From positions 1,294,501 to 1,358,500 of the forward strand of contig JAGVVL010000018.1 in the NCBI GenBank assembly GCA_018287875.1: DNA of 64,000 nucleotides, read 5' to 3'. Positions 1 through 11,310 of the stretch are shown here, piece by piece. Origin of the DNA: Nigrospora sphaerica (taxonomy: Eukaryota > Ascomycota > Sordariomycetes > Amphisphaeriales > Apiosporaceae). The notes under the pieces are model-generated. The model was given only the letters and a program-made list of their open reading frames with translations, ran no database searches and was not told the origin of the DNA. Position 1 is the stretch's first letter; each line of letters opens with the position of its first letter. The position numbers were made by a program, and so were the translations under genes.

Positions 1-1952
1 AGCACCAATGCCCCAACCCCGGTGTCAATCTGCACATGGGCACATCTGTACATCAGGGTGGACCCGAAGGCCCGCCGGGCGGAGCGCCGGGACTGTTGGA
101 GGCAGACATCCCCCATTCGCTCTGGTGGTGAAGGTGCCGCGTGTGTGTACGGCCCTCGTCCCCCGTACGCGGCCTGCGGCCACGACGGAACGACTGAACC
201 GAGAGCGTGGGCTCGGAACAAGGTGAAGCCGCGCGGTGCCCCGACTGGCTGCGCCCCCGGGGATATGAGGATGGCCGGCATGGCCACAACGGCCATGTGT
301 CCCCTTTTCCATATGTAGTCGTCGCGATGAGGGCACCGGGGCAGCGCATGGCCGAATGTATCGCTGCGCGGCTGCGTGCCTTCTTCCAAGCCATCCGCCG
401 GCAAGAATAACCTTAACCCATCCACGCGGCCTGTGCCTGGAGATTGGGCGGAAAAGCGGGTAAGGGGCTCGCATGTCGTAGCGCCCGCGCAGGACCCGGA
501 CTGATTGCATCGCCAGCCAGCCCGAAGGTGGGGGCTCTGCGGTGGACACGACTCTGATGAGAGGTGCAACGCTACGTGCCCACCGCACCCGCAGAGCCTC
601 GGCCGTGGTTGATGCTGGGGAGGAAACGACGCTCGCAGGCCGAGGGCCCCAGCCGATGTTGCCTCGACAGAGGGCGAAGGGCGCGAAAAGTGGACATTGG
701 GAGGGAGCGGGCTTGGCCAAACACCTTTCCTTTCCACTTTCTTGTCCCCTCCCCTCGCCTGGTAAGAGAGGGCCGACCGGGCGCTGGGGAGGGGGGGTCG
801 TATGGGGGAGGGCAAAGCGAACAGGGAGAGCATCAAGGCAGGGCTGCGACCGGTCTAGGCCCCGAAACACTCGAGCAGCCGCCCATCCCGACGTGGACAG
901 GAACACGAGGAGCCGTGAAATGTGCCTGGAAAGTGCATGCGAGACGAGGGGTGGGGTGGAGTTCACAGTAGGCAACTAGTGGGGCCAACGGTTGCCCGGC
1001 CGAAACATTGGGGCCCCTGTCTCCGACCGCTTGGCGTACCGGGGGCGCGTACGGGCAACTGCATATTCGTACAAGAAAAGAAGCAGGAGGGCAGAGGGGA
1101 CGCCAGCACTGGCAAAGCCTTCTCTCCCTCTCTCTCTTTATCTCTCTCTCTTTCTCCTGTCGTGGGAACGCCGGGTTTATTCGTACAGCGGGCAGAGAGA
1201 AAGAGAGAGACAGAGGGAGGAGGGAGGGTCAGACAGACAAACAGGCAGCCAGACGATGTAAGGATCCCCTTGAGCCTCAATTTCGCCCGCCCCCCCCCCG
1301 GTCTGGCAGTCCTTCCGCCGCTTTGTGTGCCTGGCCAGAACGGCTCGCTCGAAACGACCTTGCTCCAAAGCATGCGTGTGGGGGCTCGTGAGCTGACGAG
1401 TTCTATGCCAACAATCCGATCTCTAACGGGGGGACTGGGCCGTCCGGGGCACCGTGACCAAGCAGAGGACCGCCTTGGCAATCCACCCGCGTCGTCTCCG
1501 TGTCCACATTCGGCCCATCCATGCGACGGCACATGTTCCAGACGATCGTCACAGTTAGCCTGAGCTAATTGGGCGGACCGCACAACCTGACAGGCATTGG
1601 CCGATCCCTGGCATGCCCTGGTTCAACGTCGTCCGATCCCCCGTTGCGGCGACGAAGTCCAGTTGCTATAATACCTCCTGGCCCGCCGCGCCGCCTGCCG
1701 CTATGGCCCGCCTTTGTTCTGTTCTGTTCTGTGTTCTGTTCATCCTTATCCTGTTTGTTTCTCAGTACAGCCGGTCTGAATTCCTTCCTCCCCTCATTTT
1801 CGATTCCACCTCTCTTTTTTTCTCTTCTAATTCGTTTCGTCTGCGTCAGTGCTGGTCGCCTTCCTCGTGTGCGCCTGCCTGCCTGCCTGTGTCCGTGTGC
1901 TGTCTGTGTATATCCTTGACCGTTCCGATCCTTCCTTTCTTGCACCGATACC
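1..1952. other. Gene-free upstream region
   Basis: No open frame here looks like protein. The long frames on both strands are Arg/Pro/Gly-rich, as expected from out-of-frame GC-rich DNA. The last 300 bases carry promoter-like features for the gene at 1953: a TATA-like stretch near 1667 and a pyrimidine-rich tract around 1797-1830, both common upstream of fungal start codons. Confidence 0.6.
1118..1228. repeat. CT-rich and GA-rich tracts in inverted arrangement
   Basis: A pyrimidine tract of CT and CTT repeats (about 1118-1157) is followed roughly 35 bases later by a purine tract of GA repeats (about 1190-1228). The second is close to the reverse complement of the first, so one strand could fold into a long imperfect hairpin. 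Confidence 0.6.
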
Positions 1953-3270
1953 ATGCCTTCTCTTCGCCAGACCTTCGTTGCTTCCCTGCTCTTGGCCGTC
2001 GCCCACGGCCAGGGTGTTATTCTGCGGGCCCAGGGACCGAAAGGACCAGCCAGCAAGGGCTTGCTCGGTATGTCTCCCATGCGGTTTTCGTGCCCCCCTC
2101 CCTAGGTCCATAGCTTACACGCCTCGCAGTCGACCCGACCAAGGCCGACGCCAACATCATCAACAAGAATGAGATTATTCAGAACGTCGTCAACGAGTGC
2201 GGCCGGACACTGCTGGCCGGCAACATGGACGTAGGTGAGAACACCGAGATCGCCCTGTCCAACAAGACGGTCACGCAGGTCACCAAGGGCAGCACCGTCG
2301 ATGTGGACATTGCTCAGGGCAACGATGACGGCAAGGGGCCGTACACATGCGACATGGATCTCCAGAGCAACGCCGCCGGCGCCACTGGCCAGGTTCCCCT
2401 CAAGGTCCAGGAGAGCAACGCCAAGAACGGCATCATCAGCCTCAAGGTCCAGCTTCCCAACGACTTTGACTGCGTTGGTGGTAAGTCCTATCCAAATATA
2501 TCTCCGTCGTGCCCGTCAATGGGCACGCGCGTCCATCTGTCCTGCTTAACGGTGCTGACCCTCTTCCGCCAGCCTCCACCGGCGACGTCTGCACGGTTCG
2601 CTGCTTCAACTCGGCCGCGAAGGGACCCTTTGGTGGCTGCTTTGCCGTGCAGCAGACCGACGTCAAGCCCAACAAGAACACTCCCGGCAACATCGCCACC
2701 ATCCAACAGCTTGACAACGTTATGGCCCAGGTCCTGCAGAACCAAAAGGACCTCGAGCTCTCCATCAAGGCCAACCAGAAGGCGGCTACCGCTGACGACA
2801 CCGGCGTCGAAGCCGTCAACCTGCTTCTGAACATTGATAGCAAGTCCCTGGCCAAGGCGCCCCCGGCCGCCGAGGCCGCCGCCAACCTGGGCAACAACAA
2901 CAACAACAACGGAAACGGCCGAGGTGGAAACGGCGGCAACCGTGGTGGAAACGGCGGCAACAACGGCGCTAACGGCAAAGGCAACGGCCGAGGTGGTAAC
3001 GGTGCCAACGGTGCTAACGGTGGCAACCGTGGGGCCAACGGCAACGGCGCCAACGGCAACAACGGCGCCAACGGCAACAACGGCGCCAACGGCGCTAACC
3101 GCAACAACGGCAACGGCGGGAACGGCAACGCCAAGGCCAACGGAAACGGAAACGGCAACGGCAACCCGTTCGGACGTAACAACAAGCGTGACGTCGCCGC
3201 TCGCCGTAGCTTGATCGCCAACGCGCTGCGCGAGAGAGCCGATGCCATTGCCGCCCGCCTGGTGCAGTAA
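1953..3270 (+). CDS. Egh16-like (gEgh16/MAS/GAS family) secreted protein with Asn/Gly-rich tail
   Basis: Three exons (1953-2067, 2130-2480, 2573-3270) joined at consensus GT-AG introns give 387 residues. Residues 1 to about 19 form a signal peptide (basic start, then a Leu/Ala-rich core). The conserved body follows, with six cysteines at about 62, 102, 153, 162, 166 and 178, including an ECGRT motif and a GPFGGCFAVQQTD block typical of the Egh16-like family. Members of that family are secreted proteins expressed during appressorium formation or host contact in plant and insect pathogens; their biochemical activity is not established. Residues about 262-352 are a low-complexity Asn/Gly repeat. 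They are followed by a Lys-Arg pair (360-361) that could be a Kex2 processing site and by a basic, helical-looking C-terminal 26 residues. The start codon is the one immediately before the signal peptide. Family assignment is strong; a role in host interaction is inference. Confidence 0.88.
2889..3168 (+). repeat. In-frame Asn/Gly-coding low-complexity repeat
   Basis: Degenerate 3-, 6- and 9-base units built from AAC and GGC codons encode runs such as NNNNNNGNG and GANGNNGANG within the secreted-protein gene. Repeats of this kind change length readily. They also create long meaningless antisense frames (2442-3248 and 2488-3417 on the minus strand). Confidence 0.85.
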
Positions 3271-4339
3271 GCCGAACCGGTGAGGTCGCATGACGCGGTC
3301 GCGCCTTTTGCCCGCGGCCCCGATGACGTTTATTGGAACACTGGAGGTTCCTCGGGCCATGGTGCCCGGGGGGAGACGCGTGCATCGGTGCAATTCACAT
3401 AGAGCAAGCACATACACGACGAAATCTTTTATATCTTTTTATAATGGCACGGACGCTTCTGAGTGCCGTGCCGGATGACGAACACTCCCCATAGCCTGCT
3501 GCGCTTTTGTGTCCCAGTGACGGTGGTCAATCAGTCGTGTTCTTGCCGTTGCTTAATTGGGGCAAAAGGAGTGTTGTCGCCGCCCATGCCTGTGATGAGC
3601 CGTTTCTAGAGCGCGTGCCAGTACAAAAGGCGGCCGGGAAAAGCCCTCAGCATGGGGGCTCCAGCCTCGGCCAAGATAGTCCCCGGGTCCTATGCAGACA
3701 ATAATTACCAATATGGTTTGCTACGGCGTTGACGTCTGAGCACCCGGCCAAAAGGGTCAACATAGAAGAGACCTAGTCATCACAGTTCCACCTTCAAGGC
3801 AAAGACGGCTTCGGTGAAATCCTGGCGTAAACCCACCCGAGGCATTGGGAGATGAGACTGAAGGCGCGCTCAAGGCGGCAAGCCACTCCCAAACGGCCGT
3901 CACTTCCCCTTCGGATTCCAGCGGCAGGGGACAGGATGGGATTGCACGAGGAAGGCCTACTCATGACTCGCTAGGTCCGGTGGCCGCAAATGAATAGGGT
4001 AAGCAGCCGAGGAGCAGGACTAGCTGAAGAAGTGCCCGAGAAGCCGATAACCGGGTAGCCACCGACCCGGGACAGGGCCCGGCGCCAGCGGCCTCGTCAT
4101 CTCGCGACGGCGGGCAGGCCAAGAGGGGGGCCGGAAGCGACGCGCCGTGCTCGTACGGGCCCCGACAGTATACCGGCCTCGGCCTTACCAGCCACCGGAG
4201 GCCTGATTGTGTTGAGCCACCATGACCAAGAGCCCCTCTCATCTGTGGCCCCGGCACACCCGAGAGCTGGGAGGGGAAACGGACAGGATGGGACCGGGAC
4301 TCGTGGCTAACGAACCAGGTGGTGAGTTCTTGGCCCCCT

Positions 4340-4361
4340 CCCCCCCCCCCCCCCCCCCCCC
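4340..4361 (+). repeat. Homopolymer C run (22 bases)
   Basis: An uninterrupted run of 22 C follows a shorter C tract. It can form G-quadruplex or i-motif structures, and its length is prone to sequencing error. Confidence 0.9.
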
Positions 4362-6602
4362 TTCCTCCCAACACGACTGCTCCTCCCAGCCACGCACCGC
4401 CGTCCGGATACAGGAGACTACCCACGGCCATGCCAGGACGAGGCGCCACCTATGAATACAGGGCCGAGAGGGCTAGGCGGCCCATGGCAGTGACGGACGG
4501 CCAAACTTTTCAGCTGTGCAAAAGGGAGGGGGAAAGAGGGAGATGCAAGGCTATGCAAGGGGAAGCTCCAGCTCGGATTTGCGACGGCCATCCCCGGATG
4601 GCAACAGGAACGAATGGAACGGATGAAAGGCGGGCCAGCAGGCAGGTATTACGCCGTGGCTGACGCGGCGGGGCCTGGAAGGTCTCACGAGCATCCCCGC
4701 GATGCAATACGGAGAGGTTCGCTCTCGACCTACTCGAACAACCGCTGCTTCAAACCGGGCGCCCATGGCGGGTGGCGATGAAAACGGCGCCAGGGCCCGA
4801 GGCGGGCGTACTGTAGTGATGAGAGGTTCTGGCCGCGTGCCTGCGTGCTTCCTGACTCGACGCCCGTCGGTCGCACACCAAGATTAGACTAACTGGCGAA
4901 GCACGAGGGGACGAGCGCCCACTGGCCCACGGCACCCGCGCAGCCCGGACTGGGTGCAGTACGGTCCTGGAGTGTGCCCGCCGACCATGTCATTCAAATA
5001 CGAGAGCTCATGGCACCGCGCCAGAGACGGCGAGTAGGTTGGGCGACAACGAGGTCCACAGTGACGATGAGGGGCGCTCGCGCGGTCTGGGCCGCGGTAG
5101 ATGGGAGGTGAAAGCCGGAGGCCTAAGCCGCCAAGGGCATCAGGGCTTGGAAGACCGGCCCGGGTACTACGGAGCAGACACAGTACGGGCTTGCATTTGC
5201 GCCATTCCATTCGCTGCCGCAGGTCCAGATTGGATTGACAACGGGCGGTATTCGATATGATTCTCGAAGGCCTGTCGGGAAAACAGCCGCGGCGCCCAGA
5301 CCTGGGGATAGTCTGTGCCCCCCCCTAGATCGACATCACAAAGCGGGTGAAACCAATACGGCCCCCGTCGGCCCCTGAAACAAAAGGGTCCGTTAGACCC
5401 ATCGGGGTGAATCGGCCCAAGGCCAACAGCCTGAGGACCCAGGCCAGGGGTACCAAACACGCCTTCATTGGCATTGCGTGCTTGCTTGCGTGCGTCTGCG
5501 TCAAGGGTGGCTGGGAGGGCAGACGAATTGCATGCCGCCTAGATGCGCGACGTTGTCTCTTTTGCCCTCAAACGGATATGTCGTATACGGGAGTGGAAGC
5601 GGAAGGGGCCCAAAGGCCATAGCCGGCGTCGGGGGATGGTCGGTCAACTCCTGTCACTGAGGTCCAGTGTCCCTGTCCTCGTGCCCCCAAGTATGGTGGT
5701 ATTCTGTAAGATAGCTGGGGGACACGGCGGCCATCGTCCGGCCGCTCCCGGCCAATCGGAAGCAGCCATTGCTTCCTGCTGGAGATCCTCTATCGCCTAG
5801 GTGGACATCCGTACTGTGCATAATTCGTAGTTCATTTGGCCCGTCTCCATACTCCATCCACCCATGCGGTCATGGTGGCCCCCCCCCCCCGGCACATTGG
5901 CACACAGCAAAGTACGGCACAGTAAGGCCGGTCGCCGTGACGGCTTGGCGGACTGACGGGTCAGTCTCACGGCAATCTGGAGCCAGCCTTGAGGCCGAAG
6001 GTGTCGAGTGCGGGGGAAGCGAGATGGCCCATCGGCAGACTGGACGACGTCGAGTGCCTCGCAGCGCCAGAAGTTTGATGCCCTTTACCAACCAACTCGT
6101 CTGGACCTGGTTACGGAACTACCCAACGAAGAGGGAGAGCCAGGACGCCCGCCCGCCGTGGACGGTCAAAATTGCCTCCAATAGAGAGAAATAGGGACAG
6201 GCGGAAAGCAGGTGGCGTACGTGGCTTGGCCAGCAATTAACCTTGAAGGGCACTTGATCCGGGTCACCGTCGAGGGAAGCAATCAATAATTGATGGATGG
6301 ATCGGCAGGAAGCACAGCAGCGCGCGCACCGCCTGCTTACTATGGAAGGTATCCATCTCCCTTTTGCCACACGATCAACACGGACTGCAGATGCGCCGTC
6401 GTCGCCCAAGTGCACTGAGTAAGACAGCCCCGACGGGGAAAGAAGGCACAGCACCAGGACAGGCAACCCCAATATAGCGACACCACGACGCTAAACAAGG
6501 CAGGTCAGCAGCAATGATGAGGATTGTCAGATGGAAGGCCGGGGAGCGAGCATACAGTGGAGGATGGGGGCCGAGGTCTAAAGCAATCCGTAATTAAGCC
6601 TA

Positions 6603-6606
<4 letters not shown>

Positions 6607-6638
<32 letters not shown>
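6607..6638 (+). repeat. (TC)16 microsatellite
   Basis: Perfect TC dinucleotide repeat in the gene-free region. Confidence 0.95.
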
Positions 6639-6642
<4 letters not shown>

Positions 6643-7871
6643 CCTAGCTCTCTCCAACTACCTCATTGACTCTACCTACCTCTACATCCTTCTCGGGTGA
6701 ACAACCTGCGGCATTTTGGATAACATAGCCAGCTGCTCAAAATAGCCGCGATCGTAGGGACATCCTGTATCGATCGCATACATCGGGGTCCTTGGGAAAT
6801 GGGAATAGGCGGCAATTACGAACCCAACGTCAAAATAGTTGGGAGCCCGTGCGATAGGAAGCCATGGGCGGAATTCAAATGCGGATGGGTTAGGTGGGCT
6901 GGCAGGGCTCGCAGACGGTGACAGGTTCCCATGTCTCGCCATCCCCATCCTATCCGTCGATCCATGTTACCCATGTTGGCCACCTGCCTGGAGAAGTTTC
7001 CTAAGCACGCAATCAATCAACCGGCCCGGTCATGGCAATACCAGATACCAAGCCAAGCAGGCGGCCGTGGCGTGGCAGGAAAAAAGGTTCAGGCCCTATG
7101 TCTCGTGCAGGCAGAGGGATGCTCGGAGCCACCTAGGATCAATCGTCCAAGTTCGGAAACGGCGGGGTCCAGCCCATCCATCCCTTCACGATGCATCCAC
7201 GAGCAAATTGCCCCATCCAATACTGTGTACAACAACCATGGTGGCCGACCGGGGAATTTGTTTTGTTTGAGGCTGCCGCATGATATGCGTCCGAGGGCCA
7301 TTTGCCCCATTGAGCAGCTGGCTATGGGCGGGAGAATCCGAGTCTGGCAGTTCTGCACCCCTCCGAAATTGCACCATCCCCCTCCCTCTCCCAAACGCTC
7401 CGTCTGGGGTTAGGCACATCAAGTATGTACTTGGGAGTGCAGTCCGTCCGTCCACCCGTCGCACCCGTCGCGCATATGGCACCTGACACCCAACCATGGA
7501 CCCCCCTCGGGCAGCTCTCTCCCTGCTTCAGTCTCGGAAGCCCATGGAGATTGCGCCAGTCGATGCCCCGGCCGGGCCGGCGGAAACCTGTGCGCTCGAC
7601 GAGTCGACCTGCGCGCCATACATGGCTCCATGGCGAGCAGGGCAGCAGGGCGGCTTGGGCCTGGGCGCGGGGGAAATGGCTCCGAGTCAGCAGTCGCGCC
7701 GTCCAGCCACGGACGGGGACGCGGGACGAATGGATGTTGCGACGGCCGCACCGTGCCGCATCATGCACCACCGACCCGATCGACGGCGGTATGCACAAGA
7801 CAGCTCCATTTCCCTACGTTGGGTACTTCCACCCAGGCCGCTGTCTGTACGTACGTCCACGTAGGGGCGCA

Positions 7872-7899
7872 TGTGTGTGTACGTGTGTGTGTGTGCGTG
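7872..7899 (+). repeat. Imperfect TG repeat
   Basis: Interrupted TG dinucleotide tract with a few C substitutions, in gene-free DNA. Confidence 0.8.
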
Positions 7900-9479
7900 C
7901 CGACGTGTATCGCGGGGACCGCCCCGCGTGCCACATGAAGCCGTCCTAGGGAGCCAGGGTCCTATCGTGACTGTGAAAACCTACCTAGTACCACCCGGCA
8001 TAGGGAGCCAGCTGGCCGGGTCGCCTTTACCGGTCGGTCATTCACGGGGGCAGGTATTCACCCTGCCCAGACAGCCCGTCTGATGGGGTACGCATTACTA
8101 CGAATGCTTCCTCGCCGGCTTTTGCTGCAGGTCATGATTCTAAGTTTAGCAAGCGTCGCGAAGTCAGCGCCCCAATTGCCCCACGCCAGCCAGAGTCGGA
8201 GCACACACACGAACACAAGCACACACAGTGAGCATTCTCAGTGAAACCATGGCCAGCGCGCCTGAGTAAGCTGCGGGTTGACCCAGGGCAGGAGGCGACA
8301 CACAATACGTACAGCTACCATGGCCTCGCCGGCACCAAGAACGCCTATGGCGCTTGGCACGCATGGCGAGGAAGACCAGGACTGGAGCTCTGGAAGCCCG
8401 CCAGCCCGCCCGGAGCGGTCCCCGTCCCCACCGCCGGCCAGCTGTACTACATGGCGCATCCACACGACGGAGCCGTGTTCCCATAAATTCAGCACCACGG
8501 CTGCCCACGTAGGTTGCAACCGGAGGTCGGTGTCAGTGTCGGTGAAGGGACGGGAGCGGGGGGGAGAGCGATCTGGAATCCGAAATGCATGAGAGGGAGG
8601 GGGGGACCCAACGCGTTTTGCTCCGTGGGCGGGGAGAAGTCGGTGGTGGATGAGTGCATTCAAGACACGGCTGGGGGGGGCGACGACGCGCAATACCATG
8701 ACCGCCCCCTTTCGTAAGCAAGCCGTTCGTTTCGTTACCCTAGCTAGCTAGCTGTCTATGGAGAGAAAGACGGATGGACAGACAGCGGGCGAGACAGACG
8801 GGCGAGACAGACAGGCGAGACGGGCTGACGGGATCGCGGATGGATGGGCATCTCGGATTCAGGGGCTACGAGGGGCTGAATACAGTGTGTGTAGCGATGG
8901 GACCGGCGGCACTTGGCGCGGCCGTGTCGCCCGCTACGCCGCCAATCAGTGGCACGAAGCGGCCCCTGGTGCTGCGTTTCCGTGTGCTGGTACCGACTAG
9001 CGGCACTAGGTACATCCATGGAGGTACCGCTCACTGCTGCCCCGGCCCTTGCTGAGCCCGGCCTGGCCCCCAATTGGCACGGACTTGGCCTGCGTTGGCT
9101 GAGCTGACCATGTTCCGTAGGTACCGCCCCCCTCCAAGCCATCCTAGTGCTGAGCTATTGTACCGTCGCCCGTGGCGGCCTCAGGCTCCCACTTCCTCTG
9201 CTTTGTTCGACCCCGACCCCCCTGGCCAGGCCCCCTTGGCCTCTTCCCCTTGGCCTTGCCTTCCTCCCCCCCCCAGACGTCCAAGTCGAGCACAACGTGT
9301 CCTCAAGATAAAGAGCGCCCTTCCCGCCTCGAGTCTGGTCATTTTCCGAAAGGCTTCGAAGCACGCACCCACTCGTCTCCCTTCTGGCCACTTGTCCCTT
9401 TTCCTTCCAGCACGCCCAAATCCTGCTGCCTTGCAGCCTTGACTCATTTGCTGACTCACCCGCCCACTCTGGCGCAGCG

Positions 9480-9497
9480 ATGCCTCGTCATAGCTGA
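9480..9497 (+). promoter_or_regulatory. Short upstream ORF in the presumed hacA leader
   Basis: A five-codon frame (Met-Pro-Arg-His-Ser, then TGA) starts 173 bases before the hacA start and is the only ATG between 9181 and 9652. In Trichoderma and Aspergillus, hac1/hacA mRNAs carry an upstream ORF that is lost by 5' truncation when the unfolded protein response is induced. This frame is placed to do the same. Whether it lies in the transcript is not visible from sequence. Confidence 0.5.
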
Positions 9498-9652
9498 AGC
9501 CCACCGCTGTATTTGTATTGAGGATCTCGGAAGGCACCTCTCTACACAGCAACCTCGACAGAGAGAGTTTCTGCGCACCCCGTTCCCCGCCCCCCCCGCG
9601 GAACTGAATCCCATCTCTCGCAACTCCCAAAGTCCTTACCCTCCGCTTCGTC

Positions 9653-10973
9653 ATGGCGTCATGGGACAACAACACGGCCTCGCCGGCCGCCGCTCCCACC
9701 TCGGCGCCCCAGGTCAAGTTTGAAAACTCGCCCGCCGAGTCCTTCATGTCCGCCCCCGGTGACATCCCGTTCTCGCTCTTCACGCCGCCGGACGACGACG
9801 GCGCGAACCCCATTGAGGCCGTGACCCCGCAGTCCGTCGCCGACATCCGGGATGACTCGCCCGCCGACGATGCCTCTACGTCGCCCGCCGCCGAGTCCAC
9901 CGACAAGAAGCCCACCAAGAAGCGGAAATCGTGGGGTCAGGTCCTGCCCGAGCCCAAGACCAACCTTCCTCCCAGGTAAACTACTACTCGCCCCGTCAGC
10001 CTTCCCCTCGTCGCCCCGTTGCTAATTCTTCCGCGCATAGGAAACGAGCCAAGACCGAAGACGAAAAGGAGCAACGCCGCGTGGAGCGCGTGCTCCGCAA
10101 CCGTCGCGCCGCCCAGTCCTCCCGCGAGCGGAAGCGACAGGAGGTCGAGGCCCTGGAGAAGCGCAACAAGGATTTGGAGGACCAGCTCCTTCTGCAGAAG
10201 AAGCAGAACGAGCTGTTGATGGACGAGCTTAACCGTTTCAAGAACGGCTCGTCGCCCATCGCCCACCCGAGTCCCCTGACTCTGTCGCAGCCCCTCTTCG
10301 GCGGCGCTCCGGACGAGGACTCCAAGGTTGGCGTGATGGGCGAGTTCAGCTACATGTCCAACAACGGCACGGTCGATCCCTCGTCCATTTCGCCTGCCCT
10401 CTCCCCCGTCGCCGATGACGCCGAGCCCACATCGCCGGCTCCGGAAGCCGCTGCCGAGCCCTCCACGACTGCTCCCATCTCCACCGACGCGACACAACAT
10501 CCAGCAGCGATGTTGTGCGACCCGCAGTGTCCGTCGGTGCCGGTGCCGCAGACTTGGATGGCGTCTCGGCAGACGTCGCATCCAGCGATGGCCCTGTCCC
10601 TGCAGCTGAGTCTGCTTTTGGCGGCCTCTTCGGCGATGCTCTCGACCTGCCGTCGGCCTTTGACGCTGATAGCTGGGGCGCTGAAGCACAATTTAGCCCT
10701 TCGTCCGACCCCCTCAATTTTGAGTACCATCATATGGATGATCACGCTCCCGCCGGGCTTTCGGACTTCGACTTTTCACAATACCTTAGTGACGATGTCG
10801 GCGGCCCTCAAGGCGCAGCTGTCGGCCACCACTCGAGCATCCAAGACCCCGAATCCTCTTTCGTCCTCGCCGACCCTGAGAATCAAGTCTCTTCAGAAAC
10901 TTTTAACCAGCAGCCCCATCTTGGCGCGTCCTCTTTTGGATGCGACGATGGAGTTATTGCGGTTGGTAACTGA
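9653..10973 (+). CDS. hacA: HacA/Hac1 bZIP factor of the unfolded protein response, Ire1-spliced isoform
   Basis: Exon 1 is 9653-9975, a conventional intron is 9976-10040, and exon 2 starts at 10041. Residues about 90-180 carry the HacA signature: a KKRKSWGQVLPEP block, a basic region with RNRRAAQSSRERKR, and a leucine zipper. This bZIP activates ER chaperone and secretion genes in the nucleus. At residue about 269 the upstream frame must shift to reach a second frame ending at 10973. That frame encodes an acidic, Ser/Asp/Phe-rich activation-type tail (for example SDFDFSQYLSDD). The shift needs removal of a segment of length 2 modulo 3. A 20-nt unconventional intron, as known for T. reesei and Aspergillus, would give 411 residues. 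The isoform is inferred; gene identity is secure from the bZIP. Confidence 0.88.
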
Positions 10974-11310
10974 GGGATGCGATGACCGGGTCGAGGGGCT
11001 GGCAGACGGATCCCCGGGTATCAAGGGTGATCGAGGCCGTGGTCCGCTATTGTGGCCAGACGGCGCCAGCTTACCGTCACGCGAGGTGTTGCTCACGCTT
11101 ATGTGGGCTATCCGAGTCGAAGAACGGAACATGAAGGCTAGGGGGGAGGCGACAATATCCCCCCAGCCGGCCCCCATCAGGAGGCCCGTGTCGAGCGTCC
11201 CCCAGGACAACAAGCCAACTAACCAGAACCATATGCTGTCGGCGACGAGCAAAAAGAGGAAGAGGGATAACAATATGACTAGTAATAAGCGCCTACGGCC
11301 CAGCTACTAG
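9653..11310 (+). CDS. hacA: HacA unspliced (uninduced) reading frame
   Basis: If only the conventional intron (9976-10040) is removed, the bZIP frame stays open through the Ire1 site to 11310, giving 530 residues. The part after about residue 269 is first Ser/Thr/Leu/Ala-rich, which looks like a shadow of the active frame. From about 10880 it looks like genuine protein (a stretch containing LMWAIRVEERNMKARGE and a basic end with KKRKRDNN and NKRLRPSY). From memory, an uninduced HacA frame longer than the active one is also reported in Aspergillus. The last 337 bases lie beyond the stop of the spliced form, so they serve as coding sequence in one isoform and 3' UTR in the other. Confidence 0.7.
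10522..10552 (+). promoter_or_regulatory. Ire1-type unconventional splice region of hacA mRNA
   Basis: Two copies of the loop consensus CNGCNGN are present: CCGCAGT at 10522-10528 and CCGCAGA at 10546-10552. The first is flanked by GAC and GUC, which can pair to present it as a 7-base loop. This is exactly where the bZIP frame must switch to the activation-domain frame. The like-for-like distance between the two motifs is 24, which would not shift frame, so the true cut pair must be offset to give 20 (or 23) nt. Confidence 0.7.

Larger units (their letters stand above)
3271..9479. other. 6.2-kb region without a supported gene
   Basis: I found no frame with convincing codon use, domains or splice structure on either strand. 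The first 200 bases are probably the 3' UTR of the Egh16-like gene. The part next to 9480 is probably the hacA promoter and leader, including a CT/C-rich stretch at 9200-9280. Simple repeats are scattered through it: a 22-base C run, (TC)16, a TG tract, and degenerate GACAGACGGGCGA units at about 8770-8825. A short or multi-exon gene could be missed by eye. Confidence 0.5.

Noticed and set aside
25..975. Minus-strand frame of 316 codons
   Set aside because: Arg/Pro/Ala-rich with no domain, and overlapped by several equally long + strand frames; typical chance frame in GC-rich DNA.
2442..3417. Two long minus-strand frames opposite the Egh16-like gene
   Set aside because: Their Leu/Pro and Val/Ala repeats are the reverse complement of the Asn/Gly codon repeat in the real gene.
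9181..9918. Minus-strand 245-codon frame opposite the hacA start
   Set aside because: Antisense shadow of hacA exon 1 and leader, with no independent protein-like features.
9937..10689. Minus-strand 250-codon frame across the hacA bZIP
   Set aside because: Antisense of the bZIP region, rich in Arg/Gly/Leu from reversed codons.
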